From Butyrivibrio sp. INlla14 (GTDB taxonomy: Bacteria > Bacillota > Clostridia > Lachnospirales > Lachnospiraceae): 64,000 bases of DNA. Under the pieces are notes generated by a model. It worked only from the letters and a program-made list of their open reading frames with translations. It did not search any database and had not been told where the DNA came from. Of the stretch, positions 1-9,154 are shown piece after piece. The stretch is from positions 62,001 to 126,000 of the forward strand of contig NZ_FMVS01000012.1 in NCBI RefSeq assembly GCF_900102515.1. The letters run 5' to 3'. How positions within the stretch are numbered: the stretch's first letter is position 1; every line of letters begins with the position of its first letter. The translations under genes and the position numbers were made by a program.

Positions 1-839
1 AAGAGTCTCTTATAGCTAGTGTGGAACATTGTATATGTAATAACTGAGTAATCCAGGAAATCTCCAACGTTTGTTGCAGCCTTGCCTACATCTGGAAGTT
101 CAAGGTTATAGTGAGTTGTAACACCCATCTCCTCAAAGCCAAGGATAATATCCTGCATCTCGCGCTGAGGAATGTTAGGAGTGTTGATAAATACTTCATC
201 GAAAGGATCAGTTATAAGGCGCTCTGTAAGGTTCTGGATTCCATGATGAATATGAACTCCATCGATGTACCATTCCTCTGATGAATCTCCATCAGCTTCT
301 GAATCCACGCAGTATGCTCTTACAACCTTGTAGCCAACACCCTTACTGTTCTCCACAAGTTTCTTGATAGTCTGCTCCATCAGAGCCTTCTCTGAAACCA
401 CAACGACTCTCTCTACATTGAGGTCGCTTGAGATGTACTTTCTAAAGAACTTCTTGAAGATGATCCTCACTATATAAGTAAGAAGAATATCTCCCCAGAT
501 AAAGTTAAGAACTACAAATCTGGACAAAATATTGGACCAGCCCAGGAAGAATACCATGGACATTGAGGCCAGTATCATGATAGCCATAAAGCGTATCACA
601 TATAAAAATTCTGACAGATAACCCCTTATTATGAAGTCTCTGTTCCAGTCTGCCAAAAATGCGTAGCCCACGCAAAATAGGAGAAACACAACGCATACCA
701 TATAATGAAGCGTTTTATCTCCCCAGTCATTGTTGTTGTTGAATCGCAGCCACGAAAAGAAAATGTAGGTCACAATTATGCACGCCATGTCAATTGCAAG
801 GAGTACATAGGTCTGAAGCGTCTTATACTTGTTGCTCAT
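1..839 (-). CDS. Undecaprenyl-phosphate sugar phosphotransferase, N-terminal part (cut by window edge)
   Basis: The reverse strand is open from an ATG at 837-839 to the window edge, giving about 279 visible codons. The first ~125 residues contain four hydrophobic segments (around residues 8-30, 46-65, 83-105 and 108-125). A soluble alpha/beta region follows, with a VVVVSEK strand and a FDEVFINTP segment, matching the membrane plus CoA-binding-like half of WbaP/CpsE-type polyprenyl glycosylphosphotransferases. These enzymes load the first sugar-1-phosphate onto undecaprenyl phosphate at the inner face of the membrane. The catalytic C-terminal domain would lie beyond base 1 and is not seen, so activity cannot be judged. 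The next gene upstream is a polymerase, consistent with a polysaccharide assembly locus. Confidence 0.8.
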   Translation of the reverse strand, partial: MSNKYKTLQTYVLLAIDMACIIVTYIFFSWLRFNNNNDWGDKTLHYMVCVVFLLFCVGYAFLADWNRDFIIRGYLSEFLYVIRFMAIMILASMSMVFFLGWSNILSRFVVLNFIWGDILLTYIVRIIFKKFFRKYISSDLNVERVVVVSEKALMEQTIKKLVENSKGVGYKVVRAYCVDSEADGDSSEEWYIDGVHIHHGIQNLTERLITDPFDEVFINTPNIPQREMQDIILGFEEMGVTTHYNLELPDVGKAATNVGDFLDYSVITYTMFHTSYKRL

Positions 840-997
840 ATGATTTTCCCCATATTTATAATAATATATGCAGGTTCCTAAAGATCATTGGAAGCATATA
901 TTGTCTCTCCCTGCAAAACAGCATCCAAATCATAGTCCCACGCCATAACATTGTAACATATTTATTCAATAATCCAAGTACTAGTGTGCTGACTTGT

Positions 998-2563
998 TCA
1001 TCTCTGATATTCTTTTTTCTTTTTCCTTGTTAAAAGAACTACAGAAGCAAGGCCAGTAGCCATTCCCGCAAATACTCCGGTACTCAACCCGCGTCTTTCG
1101 TACTCCATAAGCGCTATCTGGCTGTCAAACTTATACATAGGCGTACTTTCATCAACATAGCCTACAATATAGTTTCCCTGAGTTTTCAATTCCTGAGCCT
1201 CTTCTTTTGTAAGGTAAGTAGCTTCCATTCCAAGGCTTCTGCCAGATTCATTTAATTCTCTGCTGCCGTAGAAGGCAGATGGTTCCTGGGTTAAAAGATA
1301 AAACAACATAATAGAAGCTATTCCGGCTGCCGCTCCAAAGCATATGCCCTTGATAAGTACAGCTACTGGCATGGAACTAATCCATGAATTTCCAATATCA
1401 TCTGATTTTCTGTTGCCAGCCAAAGCCGTATAGATAGCTGCTCCCATAAATACAAATACAAAATTCTTGAATGAAAGATTGTATAAATGTGGCTCCCAGA
1501 TACCCATCACCAGCATTCCCATTAAAACTGCAAGTTCAGCCATGTGGGAATTTTTCAGGCTGTAGTGGATAAACCACATAGTAAGGCAGGCCATGACTAC
1601 AAAGGTCACAATTCCAAGCTGCAGGAAAAGATATAGCTGAGACATATCAATACCATAAGTAGACATCCACTCATCAGGATTATTCAACCTGATTCCAAAA
1701 AGCGCCGGAGAATTGTTGGACCAGAAGTACTTGGCTATAGAAAATCTGGTAGTAAATATTGTCGTATCAATTTTTCTAAATACGCTCTCTGGCAGTATAA
1801 ATGGCATAACGATTGCTATAAAGCATGTCCCTGGAAAAGAAATATAACAAGCGATTTTTTCAAGGATTCCAGGTTTCTCCCTAAGACAAAACCACAGATT
1901 GATAATAAGGTAAGCTGTTCCTGCAAGAAGGCCAGTTCTACTGCCGGAATACTGGAATATATAGAGGTTAAATAAGAACGCAAGGACTGAGAATATTATG
2001 AGTTTAATTGTGTTTTTTTCGCGCATCAGGCTCTTGCTAACATAGTACATAACCAGCATCATAACTGACAACACTGTCATGTGAAGACTGTTTGGATGAG
2101 CATAGCCAAGTCCATGCCTGAACATCAGGCCAATGCCAGCTCTCTCCTGTGGATAATATATCTCTTCTGCCAGGCCAAACACACCAGTGAATATCTTAAA
2201 TAACGTTATAATACCAGATACTATTGCGCCCGTCTTCACAACCTTAAGAACACTTACCTGCTTCATTCCAAGCATCATGCAAAAGTACAGGATAAGTCCC
2301 TTTTCGCCTGTGTTAACGTACACAATTCCTGCAAGCAGTATAAAGAATGCAACTACTGCGTATTCCTTTATAGTATGCTTTGTCATCAGCATCTTAATTG
2401 CAAATAGTCCAAATACAAATAAAAGAGACAAATTAAATATCATCTGTCCCTCATAAAATCCAAAGGCCTTAACAGCTATCATAACAGCAAAATAGAGAAG
2501 GTATATGCCTTCTCCAATCTGCGCTCTATTATCTTTAATTTTTTTTAGAAAATCTGATTTCAT
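998..2563 (-). CDS. O-antigen polymerase/ligase-like membrane protein (Wzy-like)
   Basis: A 521-residue polytopic protein with about eleven or twelve hydrophobic segments, of the size and pattern of Wzy/WaaL-type polysaccharide polymerases. It carries the large soluble loop typical of these proteins in its second half, and a later ~60-residue polar stretch between the last two membrane segments. It ends in a basic tail (RKKKKEYQR). The ATG at 2563 is preferred because GGCGGAAAAAG precedes it; a TTG at 2578 in the same frame lacks a ribosome site. It would join repeat units on their lipid carrier at the outer face of the membrane. The family assignment rests on topology and context, because these proteins share little sequence. 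It lies between the sugar transferase and the GT26 gene on the same strand. Confidence 0.7.
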   Translation of the reverse strand: MKSDFLKKIKDNRAQIGEGIYLLYFAVMIAVKAFGFYEGQMIFNLSLLFVFGLFAIKMLMTKHTIKEYAVVAFFILLAGIVYVNTGEKGLILYFCMMLGMKQVSVLKVVKTGAIVSGIITLFKIFTGVFGLAEEIYYPQERAGIGLMFRHGLGYAHPNSLHMTVLSVMMLVMYYVSKSLMREKNTIKLIIFSVLAFLFNLYIFQYSGSRTGLLAGTAYLIINLWFCLREKPGILEKIACYISFPGTCFIAIVMPFILPESVFRKIDTTIFTTRFSIAKYFWSNNSPALFGIRLNNPDEWMSTYGIDMSQLYLFLQLGIVTFVVMACLTMWFIHYSLKNSHMAELAVLMGMLVMGIWEPHLYNLSFKNFVFVFMGAAIYTALAGNRKSDDIGNSWISSMPVAVLIKGICFGAAAGIASIMLFYLLTQEPSAFYGSRELNESGRSLGMEATYLTKEEAQELKTQGNYIVGYVDESTPMYKFDSQIALMEYERRGLSTGVFAGMATGLASVVLLTRKKKKEYQR

Positions 2564-2635
2564 CTTTTTCCGCCGCAAATTTATCTATTATATCGCACTC
2601 TTTCTGTAGATCATACTTTAGTAAACTGTTGGTTC

Positions 2636-4069
2636 TTATCTTCTCAATTTATCAATCGTCTGATACCACAAATACTTCGCGTTAGTCACGAGATATCTTT
2701 TTACAAGACGCCTTGGATCCTGGAACAGTCTGTAAAGCCACTCAAAGCCGATATTCTGAATCCACTTTGGAGCTCTCTTAATTGTTCCTGCGTGGAAGTC
2801 AAAGCCAGCTCCAACCCCCATCATAACGCCTTTTATCTGGTCCTTGTGTGCATTCATCCACTTTTCCTGCTTGGGCGCGCCAAGACCAATCCAAACAATG
2901 TCAGCTTCTGAGTTGTTGATCATCTCAACATAAGACTTATCCTCTTCCTCAGTGATTGCTCTAAAAGGCGGAGAGAACATGCCCTTTATCACGATGCCAG
3001 GGTACTTTTCTTTCAGGTTCTTTTTAAGCTCATCCAGTGTTTTCTGGGATGCTCCGTAAAAGAAATGACTAAGGCTTCCATCAGCAGTTGCCCTGAACAT
3101 ATGCTCCATAAAATCAGGGCCTGCCACTCTTTCTGACAGTTCAAATCCTTCCTTGTGCTGGAACTGAGCTATAGGATTGCCATCAGGAAATACAAAAGCA
3201 GCTTCGTTAAGTACCTTTCTGTAATCCGCATTTTCTTTTCCCATAACAGAGGTATGTACATTAGAAAAGCAGATATACTGACCAGATAATTCCTTTATAT
3301 GCCTCTTAACATGAAGAACCGCTTCTTCCGTCCTTGCAACAGCGTAGTGAATGCCGAAGACATCACATTTTTCAGAACGCACTGTAAAGGGAACTGCCGC
3401 ATAATCCCTGATATCGCTGACAATACCGCCACGAACCTGATAATCCAGAGCTTTGAGGGCTACATAAGGATGAAGGCCACAGTCTTCAAGAGTTTTGATT
3501 ACTCTATCTGTATCTCTATTTGTATCACTACATATATTTCTGTCATGAATAAGCGCCTTAGCGTAATTGCCTGACTTCACCATTTCTTTTATCTCTTGAT
3601 CACTTGGAAATGGTGCATACAGCTCCAAAACTTCCTCTTTGATATCTCCAACTCGCTTTAAATAGCGGATGATAGCTACTTTTCTGAAAAGATATACAAA
3701 GATCAGGTCAAGGCCTATAAAAGCTGCGATGACAAATCTTGAGGAGTTCACTCCCTGCTGGAGAACATAGAGATATAGGATAACTGCGATGAAGAGCATT
3801 ATCCTGCCCTTTACGATTGTAGCAATATTCTTGATCCCGTCATGGACAAAGCTGCCAACACGCTTTGCATCGTAAGCCATGAAAATAATAGCCTGCACCA
3901 GCACCACAAATATGGCAAGTGCCACGTACATGCCATCATAGATATCATCCCAGGTGTGAAATCTTTCTCTATATCTTATAAAAAGCGCACCGAAATAAGC
4001 CAGCAATAAAGCCAGCTCATCCAGTACTAATAATTTCTTTTTAGAAAATCCCCGAAGTCTCTCTGTCAC
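2636..4069 (-). CDS. Membrane-anchored WecG/TagA/CpsF family (GT26) glycosyltransferase
   Basis: The C-terminal ~240 residues are a clear GT26 domain: FPDGNPIAQF supplies the conserved Asp-Gly, and GLGAPKQEKWM and GVGAGFDFHAG are family signatures. GT26 enzymes add the second sugar (for example N-acetylmannosamine) to a lipid-linked intermediate. The N-terminal ~230 residues are unusual. They hold four hydrophobic segments (about 12-27, 47-67, 90-107 and 112-128) and a degenerate soluble region like the non-catalytic half of WbaP-type sugar transferases. The protein is 477 residues long; stand-alone TagA proteins are about 250. It thus looks like a GT26 enzyme carrying the membrane module of the initiating enzyme. 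Its ATG overlaps the stop of the upstream radical SAM gene by four bases (ATGA), implying coupled translation. Confidence 0.85.
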   Translation of the reverse strand: MTERLRGFSKKKLLVLDELALLLAYFGALFIRYRERFHTWDDIYDGMYVALAIFVVLVQAIIFMAYDAKRVGSFVHDGIKNIATIVKGRIMLFIAVILYLYVLQQGVNSSRFVIAAFIGLDLIFVYLFRKVAIIRYLKRVGDIKEEVLELYAPFPSDQEIKEMVKSGNYAKALIHDRNICSDTNRDTDRVIKTLEDCGLHPYVALKALDYQVRGGIVSDIRDYAAVPFTVRSEKCDVFGIHYAVARTEEAVLHVKRHIKELSGQYICFSNVHTSVMGKENADYRKVLNEAAFVFPDGNPIAQFQHKEGFELSERVAGPDFMEHMFRATADGSLSHFFYGASQKTLDELKKNLKEKYPGIVIKGMFSPPFRAITEEEDKSYVEMINNSEADIVWIGLGAPKQEKWMNAHKDQIKGVMMGVGAGFDFHAGTIKRAPKWIQNIGFEWLYRLFQDPRRLVKRYLVTNAKYLWYQTIDKLRR

Positions 4070-5163
4070 TTTTTCAACCCGTCATTTGCTACAGCACACA
4101 TATCGCAAGTGCTGCATTTATCTAATTCTTCCTTAGTAACCTTGCCATCACGCAAGTCTCTTACCACCTTGAGTTCATACATTGAGTAAGGCTTCTTCAT
4201 GAAAAGAGCCTTGAACTTGTGACGAATTACCCACCAGGCAGGAACCCAGATGTATTTGTGCATCGCAGGTGAAACTGAACCAATCATCCAGCAGTTTCTG
4301 TCACAGTGCCTAACAACTTTTCTAACTCTTTCTGCCTGCTCTGAATTCCAGAGTTCATCCCAGCTCTGAGTGTTAAGGTTTCCCATAACCTCTTTATCCT
4401 TGGTTCCATTACAAGGCATAACGTCTCCGTATGGATCAATAAAGAAGGTATCAAAACTCATGTCGCATGGAAGAAGTCTCTTTTGCCCATAAATATAATT
4501 GATAAGGCCGTGGTTAAAGTACGCTCTGAACCACTTCTTGGGACTCTTTGACTTAAGGAGCATGTTGATAAGTTCCTCAAAGTGCTCAGCCACCATTGGC
4601 CTGTCATGTATGATATTCTTGGCTTCAACAAAATAGAAGCTATTGTGAAGTGAGGCTGTAGCAAACTCCATATCAAGCTCATCAGACAGCTTGTAAAGTT
4701 CGCACAGATCAGGAGCATTCCTATCCTGCACTGTCATACCAAAGCCTACATCCTTAAGTCCCATTTCACGGAGCTTTTTAAGAGTTGTATATCCTCTGTT
4801 AAAGCCATCCGGAAGTCCACGGATCTCGTTATTTGTCTGCTCAAGACCTTCTATGGAAATTCTGATTCCTATGTCAGGAAATTCCTTGCACAGATCAATT
4901 ATCTTATCTGTGAAAAATCCATTTGTGGAAATAACGATTCTATCGCTCTTTTTGCGAAGCTCTCTTACTATATCCTTGATATCCTCACGGATAAAGGGTT
5001 CTCCACCTGTTATGTTAGTAAAATACATAGGCGGAAGCTTTTTTATTGTCTCTATTGAAATTTCATCCTTGGGATCAGATGGTGCCTTGTATCTGTTGCA
5101 CATAGTGCAGCGGGCATTACATCTGTAGGTAACGATCACGGTTCCATTTAACTTCTTTGACAT
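4066..5163 (-). CDS. Radical SAM/SPASM domain protein
   Basis: A 365-residue protein opening with the radical SAM cluster motif CNARCTMC (C-x3-C-x2-C) at about residues 15-22, followed by the ITGGEPF segment for S-adenosylmethionine binding. The C-terminal third is a SPASM-type region with many cysteines (LPCD, MPCNG, HCDRNC, CSTCDMC) that should bind additional iron-sulfur clusters. Such enzymes modify peptides or sugars by radical chemistry; several occur in polysaccharide loci, but this one's substrate cannot be read from sequence. The ATG at 5163 is preferred because GGAG lies ten bases upstream; an earlier in-frame ATG at 5214 has no ribosome site. It overlaps the GT26 gene by four bases, so it probably acts in the same pathway. 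Confidence 0.85.
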   Translation of the reverse strand: MSKKLNGTVIVTYRCNARCTMCNRYKAPSDPKDEISIETIKKLPPMYFTNITGGEPFIREDIKDIVRELRKKSDRIVISTNGFFTDKIIDLCKEFPDIGIRISIEGLEQTNNEIRGLPDGFNRGYTTLKKLREMGLKDVGFGMTVQDRNAPDLCELYKLSDELDMEFATASLHNSFYFVEAKNIIHDRPMVAEHFEELINMLLKSKSPKKWFRAYFNHGLINYIYGQKRLLPCDMSFDTFFIDPYGDVMPCNGTKDKEVMGNLNTQSWDELWNSEQAERVRKVVRHCDRNCWMIGSVSPAMHKYIWVPAWWVIRHKFKALFMKKPYSMYELKVVRDLRDGKVTKEELDKCSTCDMCAVANDGLKK

Positions 5164-5313
5164 TTGAATAAATCTCCAATTGCTATAAATAATGTTGGTG
5201 ATATGATAAATCAACGTACATTATAAAACATGCCGGACAACTTCTCAACATGTACGGCTTCTTGGGCTTTTGGAGGCTTCTTGAGTTCTCTCCAGCATCC
5301 TATTTCTGCTATT

Positions 5314-5810
5314 TTGCACGAAATCCGTCGTTGGACTAGCTTGCATATAAGCTTGCTTTTGTGCTTCTGACTCTGGGTTTTATACGAAAGCCAGCATTTT
5401 CCTTACTTGCGTATAAGCTTGCTTTCTTACTTCTGTCTGCGTGCATTATACGAAACCTGCATACATTAGATTTGCATGTAATCCTATTATCACCCACAAG
5501 TATTGCCTATTACACGAAAATCATAGCTTCCACAAATTTCATATAAGCTTGTTTGAAAACTTTCTCTACCGGCTATTACATGCAATCCCAGTTATTACCA
5601 CTTTTCGTATAAACCAATTGTACAAAACCAATTTTATCTTATTACACACAAATCTATCTTTTTACTTTTTCGTATAAATTCCTCGTGCGCAATCCAATTT
5701 TTGCCTTATATGAAATCCCCTTTTCTTTCATTTTCATATAAACTAGTCCTGTTCAATCTACTTTTTACTATTATATGAAAACGGCAATTCCTCTTATTGC
5801 GTATAAACCA
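5314..5810. repeat. Array of eight degenerate inverted-repeat units, ~65-bp period
   Basis: Left arms resembling TTATACGAAA start at 5314, 5380, 5446, 5510, 5576, 5642, 5706 and 5771, so the step is 64-66 bp throughout. Each is followed ~19 bases later by a roughly complementary right arm such as TTGCGTATAA, then a ~26-bp linker. Loops and linkers differ between units, so the array is older or more diverged than those at 51.4 and 53.9 kb, which use the same arms. It fills most of the gap between the LicD gene ending at 6041 and the radical SAM gene. The rest of the gap (5811-6040) is AT-rich with loose CTCAAT-type repeats and no convincing gene. Confidence 0.85.
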
Positions 5811-6040
5811 CTCAATATCTTACTCAATAAAATGCTCAATACATTGCTCTGTGTATCACACTGTAAATTGCTTTGTGCATTTCTCACTAAACTGCTCAAT
5901 GTACTGCTCGGTAATTTCCTCGATAAACGGCTAACTCCCCCTAAAATAGCAGGCTTACAAAATACACAACAACCTACAAACTTAACCATTCCATCACTTT
6001 TGCATGCATCACTCCGCAGAATAGTATCAAATACAAACCA

Positions 6041-8206
6041 TCACACATCAATATTCTCAATCATCACCGGAATTCCGCGGTTTACGCACTCCCTGACAAG
6101 TGGCGCGGCATCGCCGTAGTAGCCAGCCCACTTGTCCATATGTTCAAGTGAAAAGCCATTTGGATCATATATACAATTAGATATATTCCCTTGTTCAAGC
6201 TTTCCTACAAGTTCCTGATACTTCTCCCAGAGTTCACCGTCAATCTCCGGAAGTTCAGTAATGACCTGGGCCTGAGGTACTATTACCGCCACAACCCTAT
6301 CTCCAGCATCCGCAAATATCTTGAAAGACCTTATTATCTTGTCTATTGACCTATCCCTATCCCGCAAAAGAAATCCCAAGGTAATGTGGTATATGATAAC
6401 CTTTCGCCCTGCATATTTCCCAAGAAACGCAGACCACCTGTCCTCCTCGCCGTCAGTACATCTTCCTCCATCACTTACGCCCGGAGATACTTGCTTGTTT
6501 CCTGCATTCTCAAGTCCATTCCTGCCATTTTCAAGATTTTCCCCTTCATTCCCAAGTCCATTCACAGCACTCTCAAGCTCCACCACTTTCTGATTCCAGA
6601 AGCTTGCAGTATCTGCCCCTGTCATCTCAACCAAGGACTCCACATAAAAGTCCCTAAGGGCCTTGTCTCTTACCACAACTCTGTCCGCATTAAAGACCCC
6701 CTCTTGCTGTACAAATGTCTTTATTGCTGTAGAAGCCTTGTCACCTGGCTCTGCTGGCGCATCCATATCAAGATAGGGCACATATACTAGCTCATCAGTG
6801 AATTTCAAAAGATTTGCAGAGTAAAAGAACTCATGCACAGTCATAGCCGTATTGTGACCGTCATAAGGAACCTGCATCACAATCACATCGGGGTGGATTC
6901 CTGCAAAGTCAAACTTCTCACAGTCAGAAACCTGCACATATTCAGGGAAAAGAGCTCTCTCATCATGCTTATCATAGATATTACCCTCAAAATCGCAGTC
7001 ATAGTAAAAGATAGGTAGCACGTAAACTTCATATTCAGGATCCGCTGAGTATGCCTTCCACAAAGGCTCCATTGTATCCCACCACTTTGCCCTTACTGGA
7101 AGAAACACGGCGATTTTCTTTTTTTCTATTTCACCACTCCAATCACCTGTACTGGCTGACTTATCCACAATTTCTTCAAGGTTATCACCTGGATTAGTCA
7201 AATTGTTCTCTGCTTCTGCCTGATTACCTCGGTTATCATCTTTCACTTCAACCTTATCCGCCAGCATCTGGCTGGCCTTCTGCACATATCTCTGCACTGA
7301 AGAAAGAAGTTGCGTGGGCTCCCAGGTATAACAATAGGGATCTTTTCCAAAGTGGTCTCGAAGCATGCGCTCCTGCTCTGCATAAACAGGATACTCATGC
7401 ATACCACCTGACTTTACGATCCGCATAAAATCACCGTATTCAAGTTCAAGAAGTTCGTCATATCTGGCATTTACATCGATATACGTGTTCTCAAAGGGCA
7501 TTTTGACTATGTTCTTATAAAGGTCCTTGGGGAAAATATGATGTCCATAGGGGGCATAGAAAACCATGAGTGCCACATCGTCGGCTTGACTCACAGGGCA
7601 CTCACTAAAAATCTTTTCAACCTTCTTCCGAAGTTCCCAGACAAGCTTCCCACTCTTACCGGTATCCTCGGCTTCCTTTAGCTTACTGATCGCAATATTT
7701 GCCCTTTCTCTTCGCTCTTTTTCTTTTGCCTCATCCTTGTAAAGGCCGTCCAAAGGGAAAATATCGATGCCAACAGTGTAAGGACAGCCGTAAAACTCTC
7801 TCATGTGGGCTATTCCAAAATCAATTGCATGGCTGTTGACAACGCGACCTATAAACTCGCGATATTCAGGTTCTCTGTCTATAGTAAGTATCTCAAAGCC
7901 CTCTGGCAGCTCTTTTGCCGCGACTTCAAAAAACTTGTTATAGTCATCACGCATCATACAAATATCAAAATCATCATCCCAGGGCACATATCCACCGTGC
8001 CGCACAGCCCCTAGAAGTGTGCCGTAATCTGCATACCACGTAATTCCGTACTTTTCGCAAATGGACGCAACTAAAGAAAGGACCTTTAACTGCGACGCGA
8101 AGTAGCGTTTCATCATCGTAGATATGTAAAAGCCCTCTCGAACCTCCGGCTGAAAATAAGCTGGAGGAAATGTTAAATTTGTCAGGTCATTCCGTATTTT
8201 CTTCAT
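6041..8206 (-). CDS. LicD-family phosphotransferase with C-terminal glycerophosphotransferase-like region
   Basis: A 721-residue two-part protein. Residues ~35-300 are a LicD domain with the hallmark YADYGTLLGAVRHGG and VPWDDDFDICM segments; the acidic triplet is the nucleotidyltransferase-fold metal site. LicD/fukutin proteins transfer phosphocholine, ribitol-phosphate or similar groups from CDP carriers to glycans. A low-complexity linker (~325-360) leads to a second region (~365-721) beginning KKIAVFLPVRAKWW, which resembles the N-terminal part of CDP-glycerol glycerophosphotransferases. The same two-part design recurs at 10163-12487. It follows the epimerase-like gene by 55 bases. No clear ribosome site precedes the ATG, so the start is less certain. 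Donor and acceptor are unknown. Confidence 0.8.
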   Translation of the reverse strand: MKKIRNDLTNLTFPPAYFQPEVREGFYISTMMKRYFASQLKVLSLVASICEKYGITWYADYGTLLGAVRHGGYVPWDDDFDICMMRDDYNKFFEVAAKELPEGFEILTIDREPEYREFIGRVVNSHAIDFGIAHMREFYGCPYTVGIDIFPLDGLYKDEAKEKERRERANIAISKLKEAEDTGKSGKLVWELRKKVEKIFSECPVSQADDVALMVFYAPYGHHIFPKDLYKNIVKMPFENTYIDVNARYDELLELEYGDFMRIVKSGGMHEYPVYAEQERMLRDHFGKDPYCYTWEPTQLLSSVQRYVQKASQMLADKVEVKDDNRGNQAEAENNLTNPGDNLEEIVDKSASTGDWSGEIEKKKIAVFLPVRAKWWDTMEPLWKAYSADPEYEVYVLPIFYYDCDFEGNIYDKHDERALFPEYVQVSDCEKFDFAGIHPDVIVMQVPYDGHNTAMTVHEFFYSANLLKFTDELVYVPYLDMDAPAEPGDKASTAIKTFVQQEGVFNADRVVVRDKALRDFYVESLVEMTGADTASFWNQKVVELESAVNGLGNEGENLENGRNGLENAGNKQVSPGVSDGGRCTDGEEDRWSAFLGKYAGRKVIIYHITLGFLLRDRDRSIDKIIRSFKIFADAGDRVVAVIVPQAQVITELPEIDGELWEKYQELVGKLEQGNISNCIYDPNGFSLEHMDKWAGYYGDAAPLVRECVNRGIPVMIENIDV

Positions 8207-8261
8207 CAGTCAACCATAAGTGGTCCGTAGGGACGAAGTCAGCAGTCCATTTCTTGTCTCA

Positions 8262-8987
8262 TCAACTCATATAATCAATTTTCTTTTGTGTTTTTTCATT
8301 CTTCAGATAGCTAAAATCCAGAGCCCTGGCAGATGAAATGATTTCCTTGTAGCTTGTCTTTTTCCCAAATAGGAGTGTTGTACCAAGTACAAATCCGTCC
8401 ACACCGTGAGGTGCATATTCTTGCAGCCTTTCAGGCCCGCAGGCGCCATCCCAGTAGAGCTCAAATTTCATCTTGGAGCGTAACTTTAAAAGCTGCTCAA
8501 TCTTTTCACCAACATAAGGGAGAAACACCTGGCTGGCATTTCCTGGATTTACCGCCATTACCAGAACCCTGTCCACAATTCTCAGCATCTCTTTTACCGT
8601 CTCAACAGAAGTGCCCGGATTTATGGCAATTCCCGGATACATCTTGGCATCAACTATCTTTTGAAGCGTGGTTGAGGGATGATACTCAGCCTCAGGGTGG
8701 ATGTACACAGTATCGCCAGGACGGAGCCTAGATAGAAAAAGATCTATGTTGCGCCTAGGGTGTTCAATCATAAGGTGCACATCAAGGGGCTTTTTGCTGA
8801 CCTTAGCGATGTAAGCCATATCGTAAAGTGACATAGCAAAATTATCCACATAACGACCATCCATTATGTCGATGTGGAAGGAATCAATCCCAGCCTCTTC
8901 CAGAGCTTTTACCTCTTTTTGCAGATTGCCGTAATCTGCGCACATCATAGATGCGCACAGCCTAAAGTCCTTCTTTTTATCACCCAT
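8262..8987 (-). CDS. Ribulose-phosphate 3-epimerase family protein
   Basis: A 241-residue TIM-barrel protein with the epimerase signatures in order: CASMMCAD near the N terminus, HIDIMDGRYVDN (metal-ligand His and catalytic Asp), VHLMIEHP, a MAVNPG segment and a WDGACG segment replacing the usual VDGG, which keeps the second catalytic Asp. Length matches the family (about 220-240). The pentose-phosphate enzyme interconverts ribulose-5-phosphate and xylulose-5-phosphate; paralogues act on other sugar phosphates. Its place beside three LicD genes suggests that it supplies a pentulose or related phosphate for a CDP-linked donor rather than central metabolism, but that is inference. The ribosome site GAGGAG is well placed. 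Confidence 0.85.
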   Translation of the reverse strand: MGDKKKDFRLCASMMCADYGNLQKEVKALEEAGIDSFHIDIMDGRYVDNFAMSLYDMAYIAKVSKKPLDVHLMIEHPRRNIDLFLSRLRPGDTVYIHPEAEYHPSTTLQKIVDAKMYPGIAINPGTSVETVKEMLRIVDRVLVMAVNPGNASQVFLPYVGEKIEQLLKLRSKMKFELYWDGACGPERLQEYAPHGVDGFVLGTTLLFGKKTSYKEIISSARALDFSYLKNEKTQKKIDYMS

Positions 8988-9086
8988 ATTCCGCTCCTCG
9001 CATGCTGAAATAGCTTCCTGAACTGTGTCTTTAACTTCTGCCTGCGCTGAATTCTGCCATGCTTAAATGCATTCGGTATTAAGTAT

Positions 9087-9112
9087 ATTTTATCACATTT
9101 TAATGATACAAT
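9087..9112. promoter_or_regulatory. Compact divergent promoter pair (epimerase-like gene / LicD gene)
   Basis: Two extended -10 elements face away from each other. TGATAAAAT reads on the minus strand (9095 to 9087) towards the epimerase-like gene, and TGATACAAT reads on the plus strand (9104-9112) towards the LicD gene at 9155. A 15-base segment, GTATATTTTATCACA, is shared exactly with the divergent region at 21184-21198. No good -35 box is visible for either promoter. Confidence 0.5.
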
Positions 9113-9154
9113 ATAGATGAAAACTATATTTGAACCCGATTACAAGGAGCACCT

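Noticed and set aside
5361..6119. Several small plus-strand open frames downstream of the LicD gene
   Set aside because: They lie in AT-rich repeats with no ribosome sites; composition follows the hairpin array.
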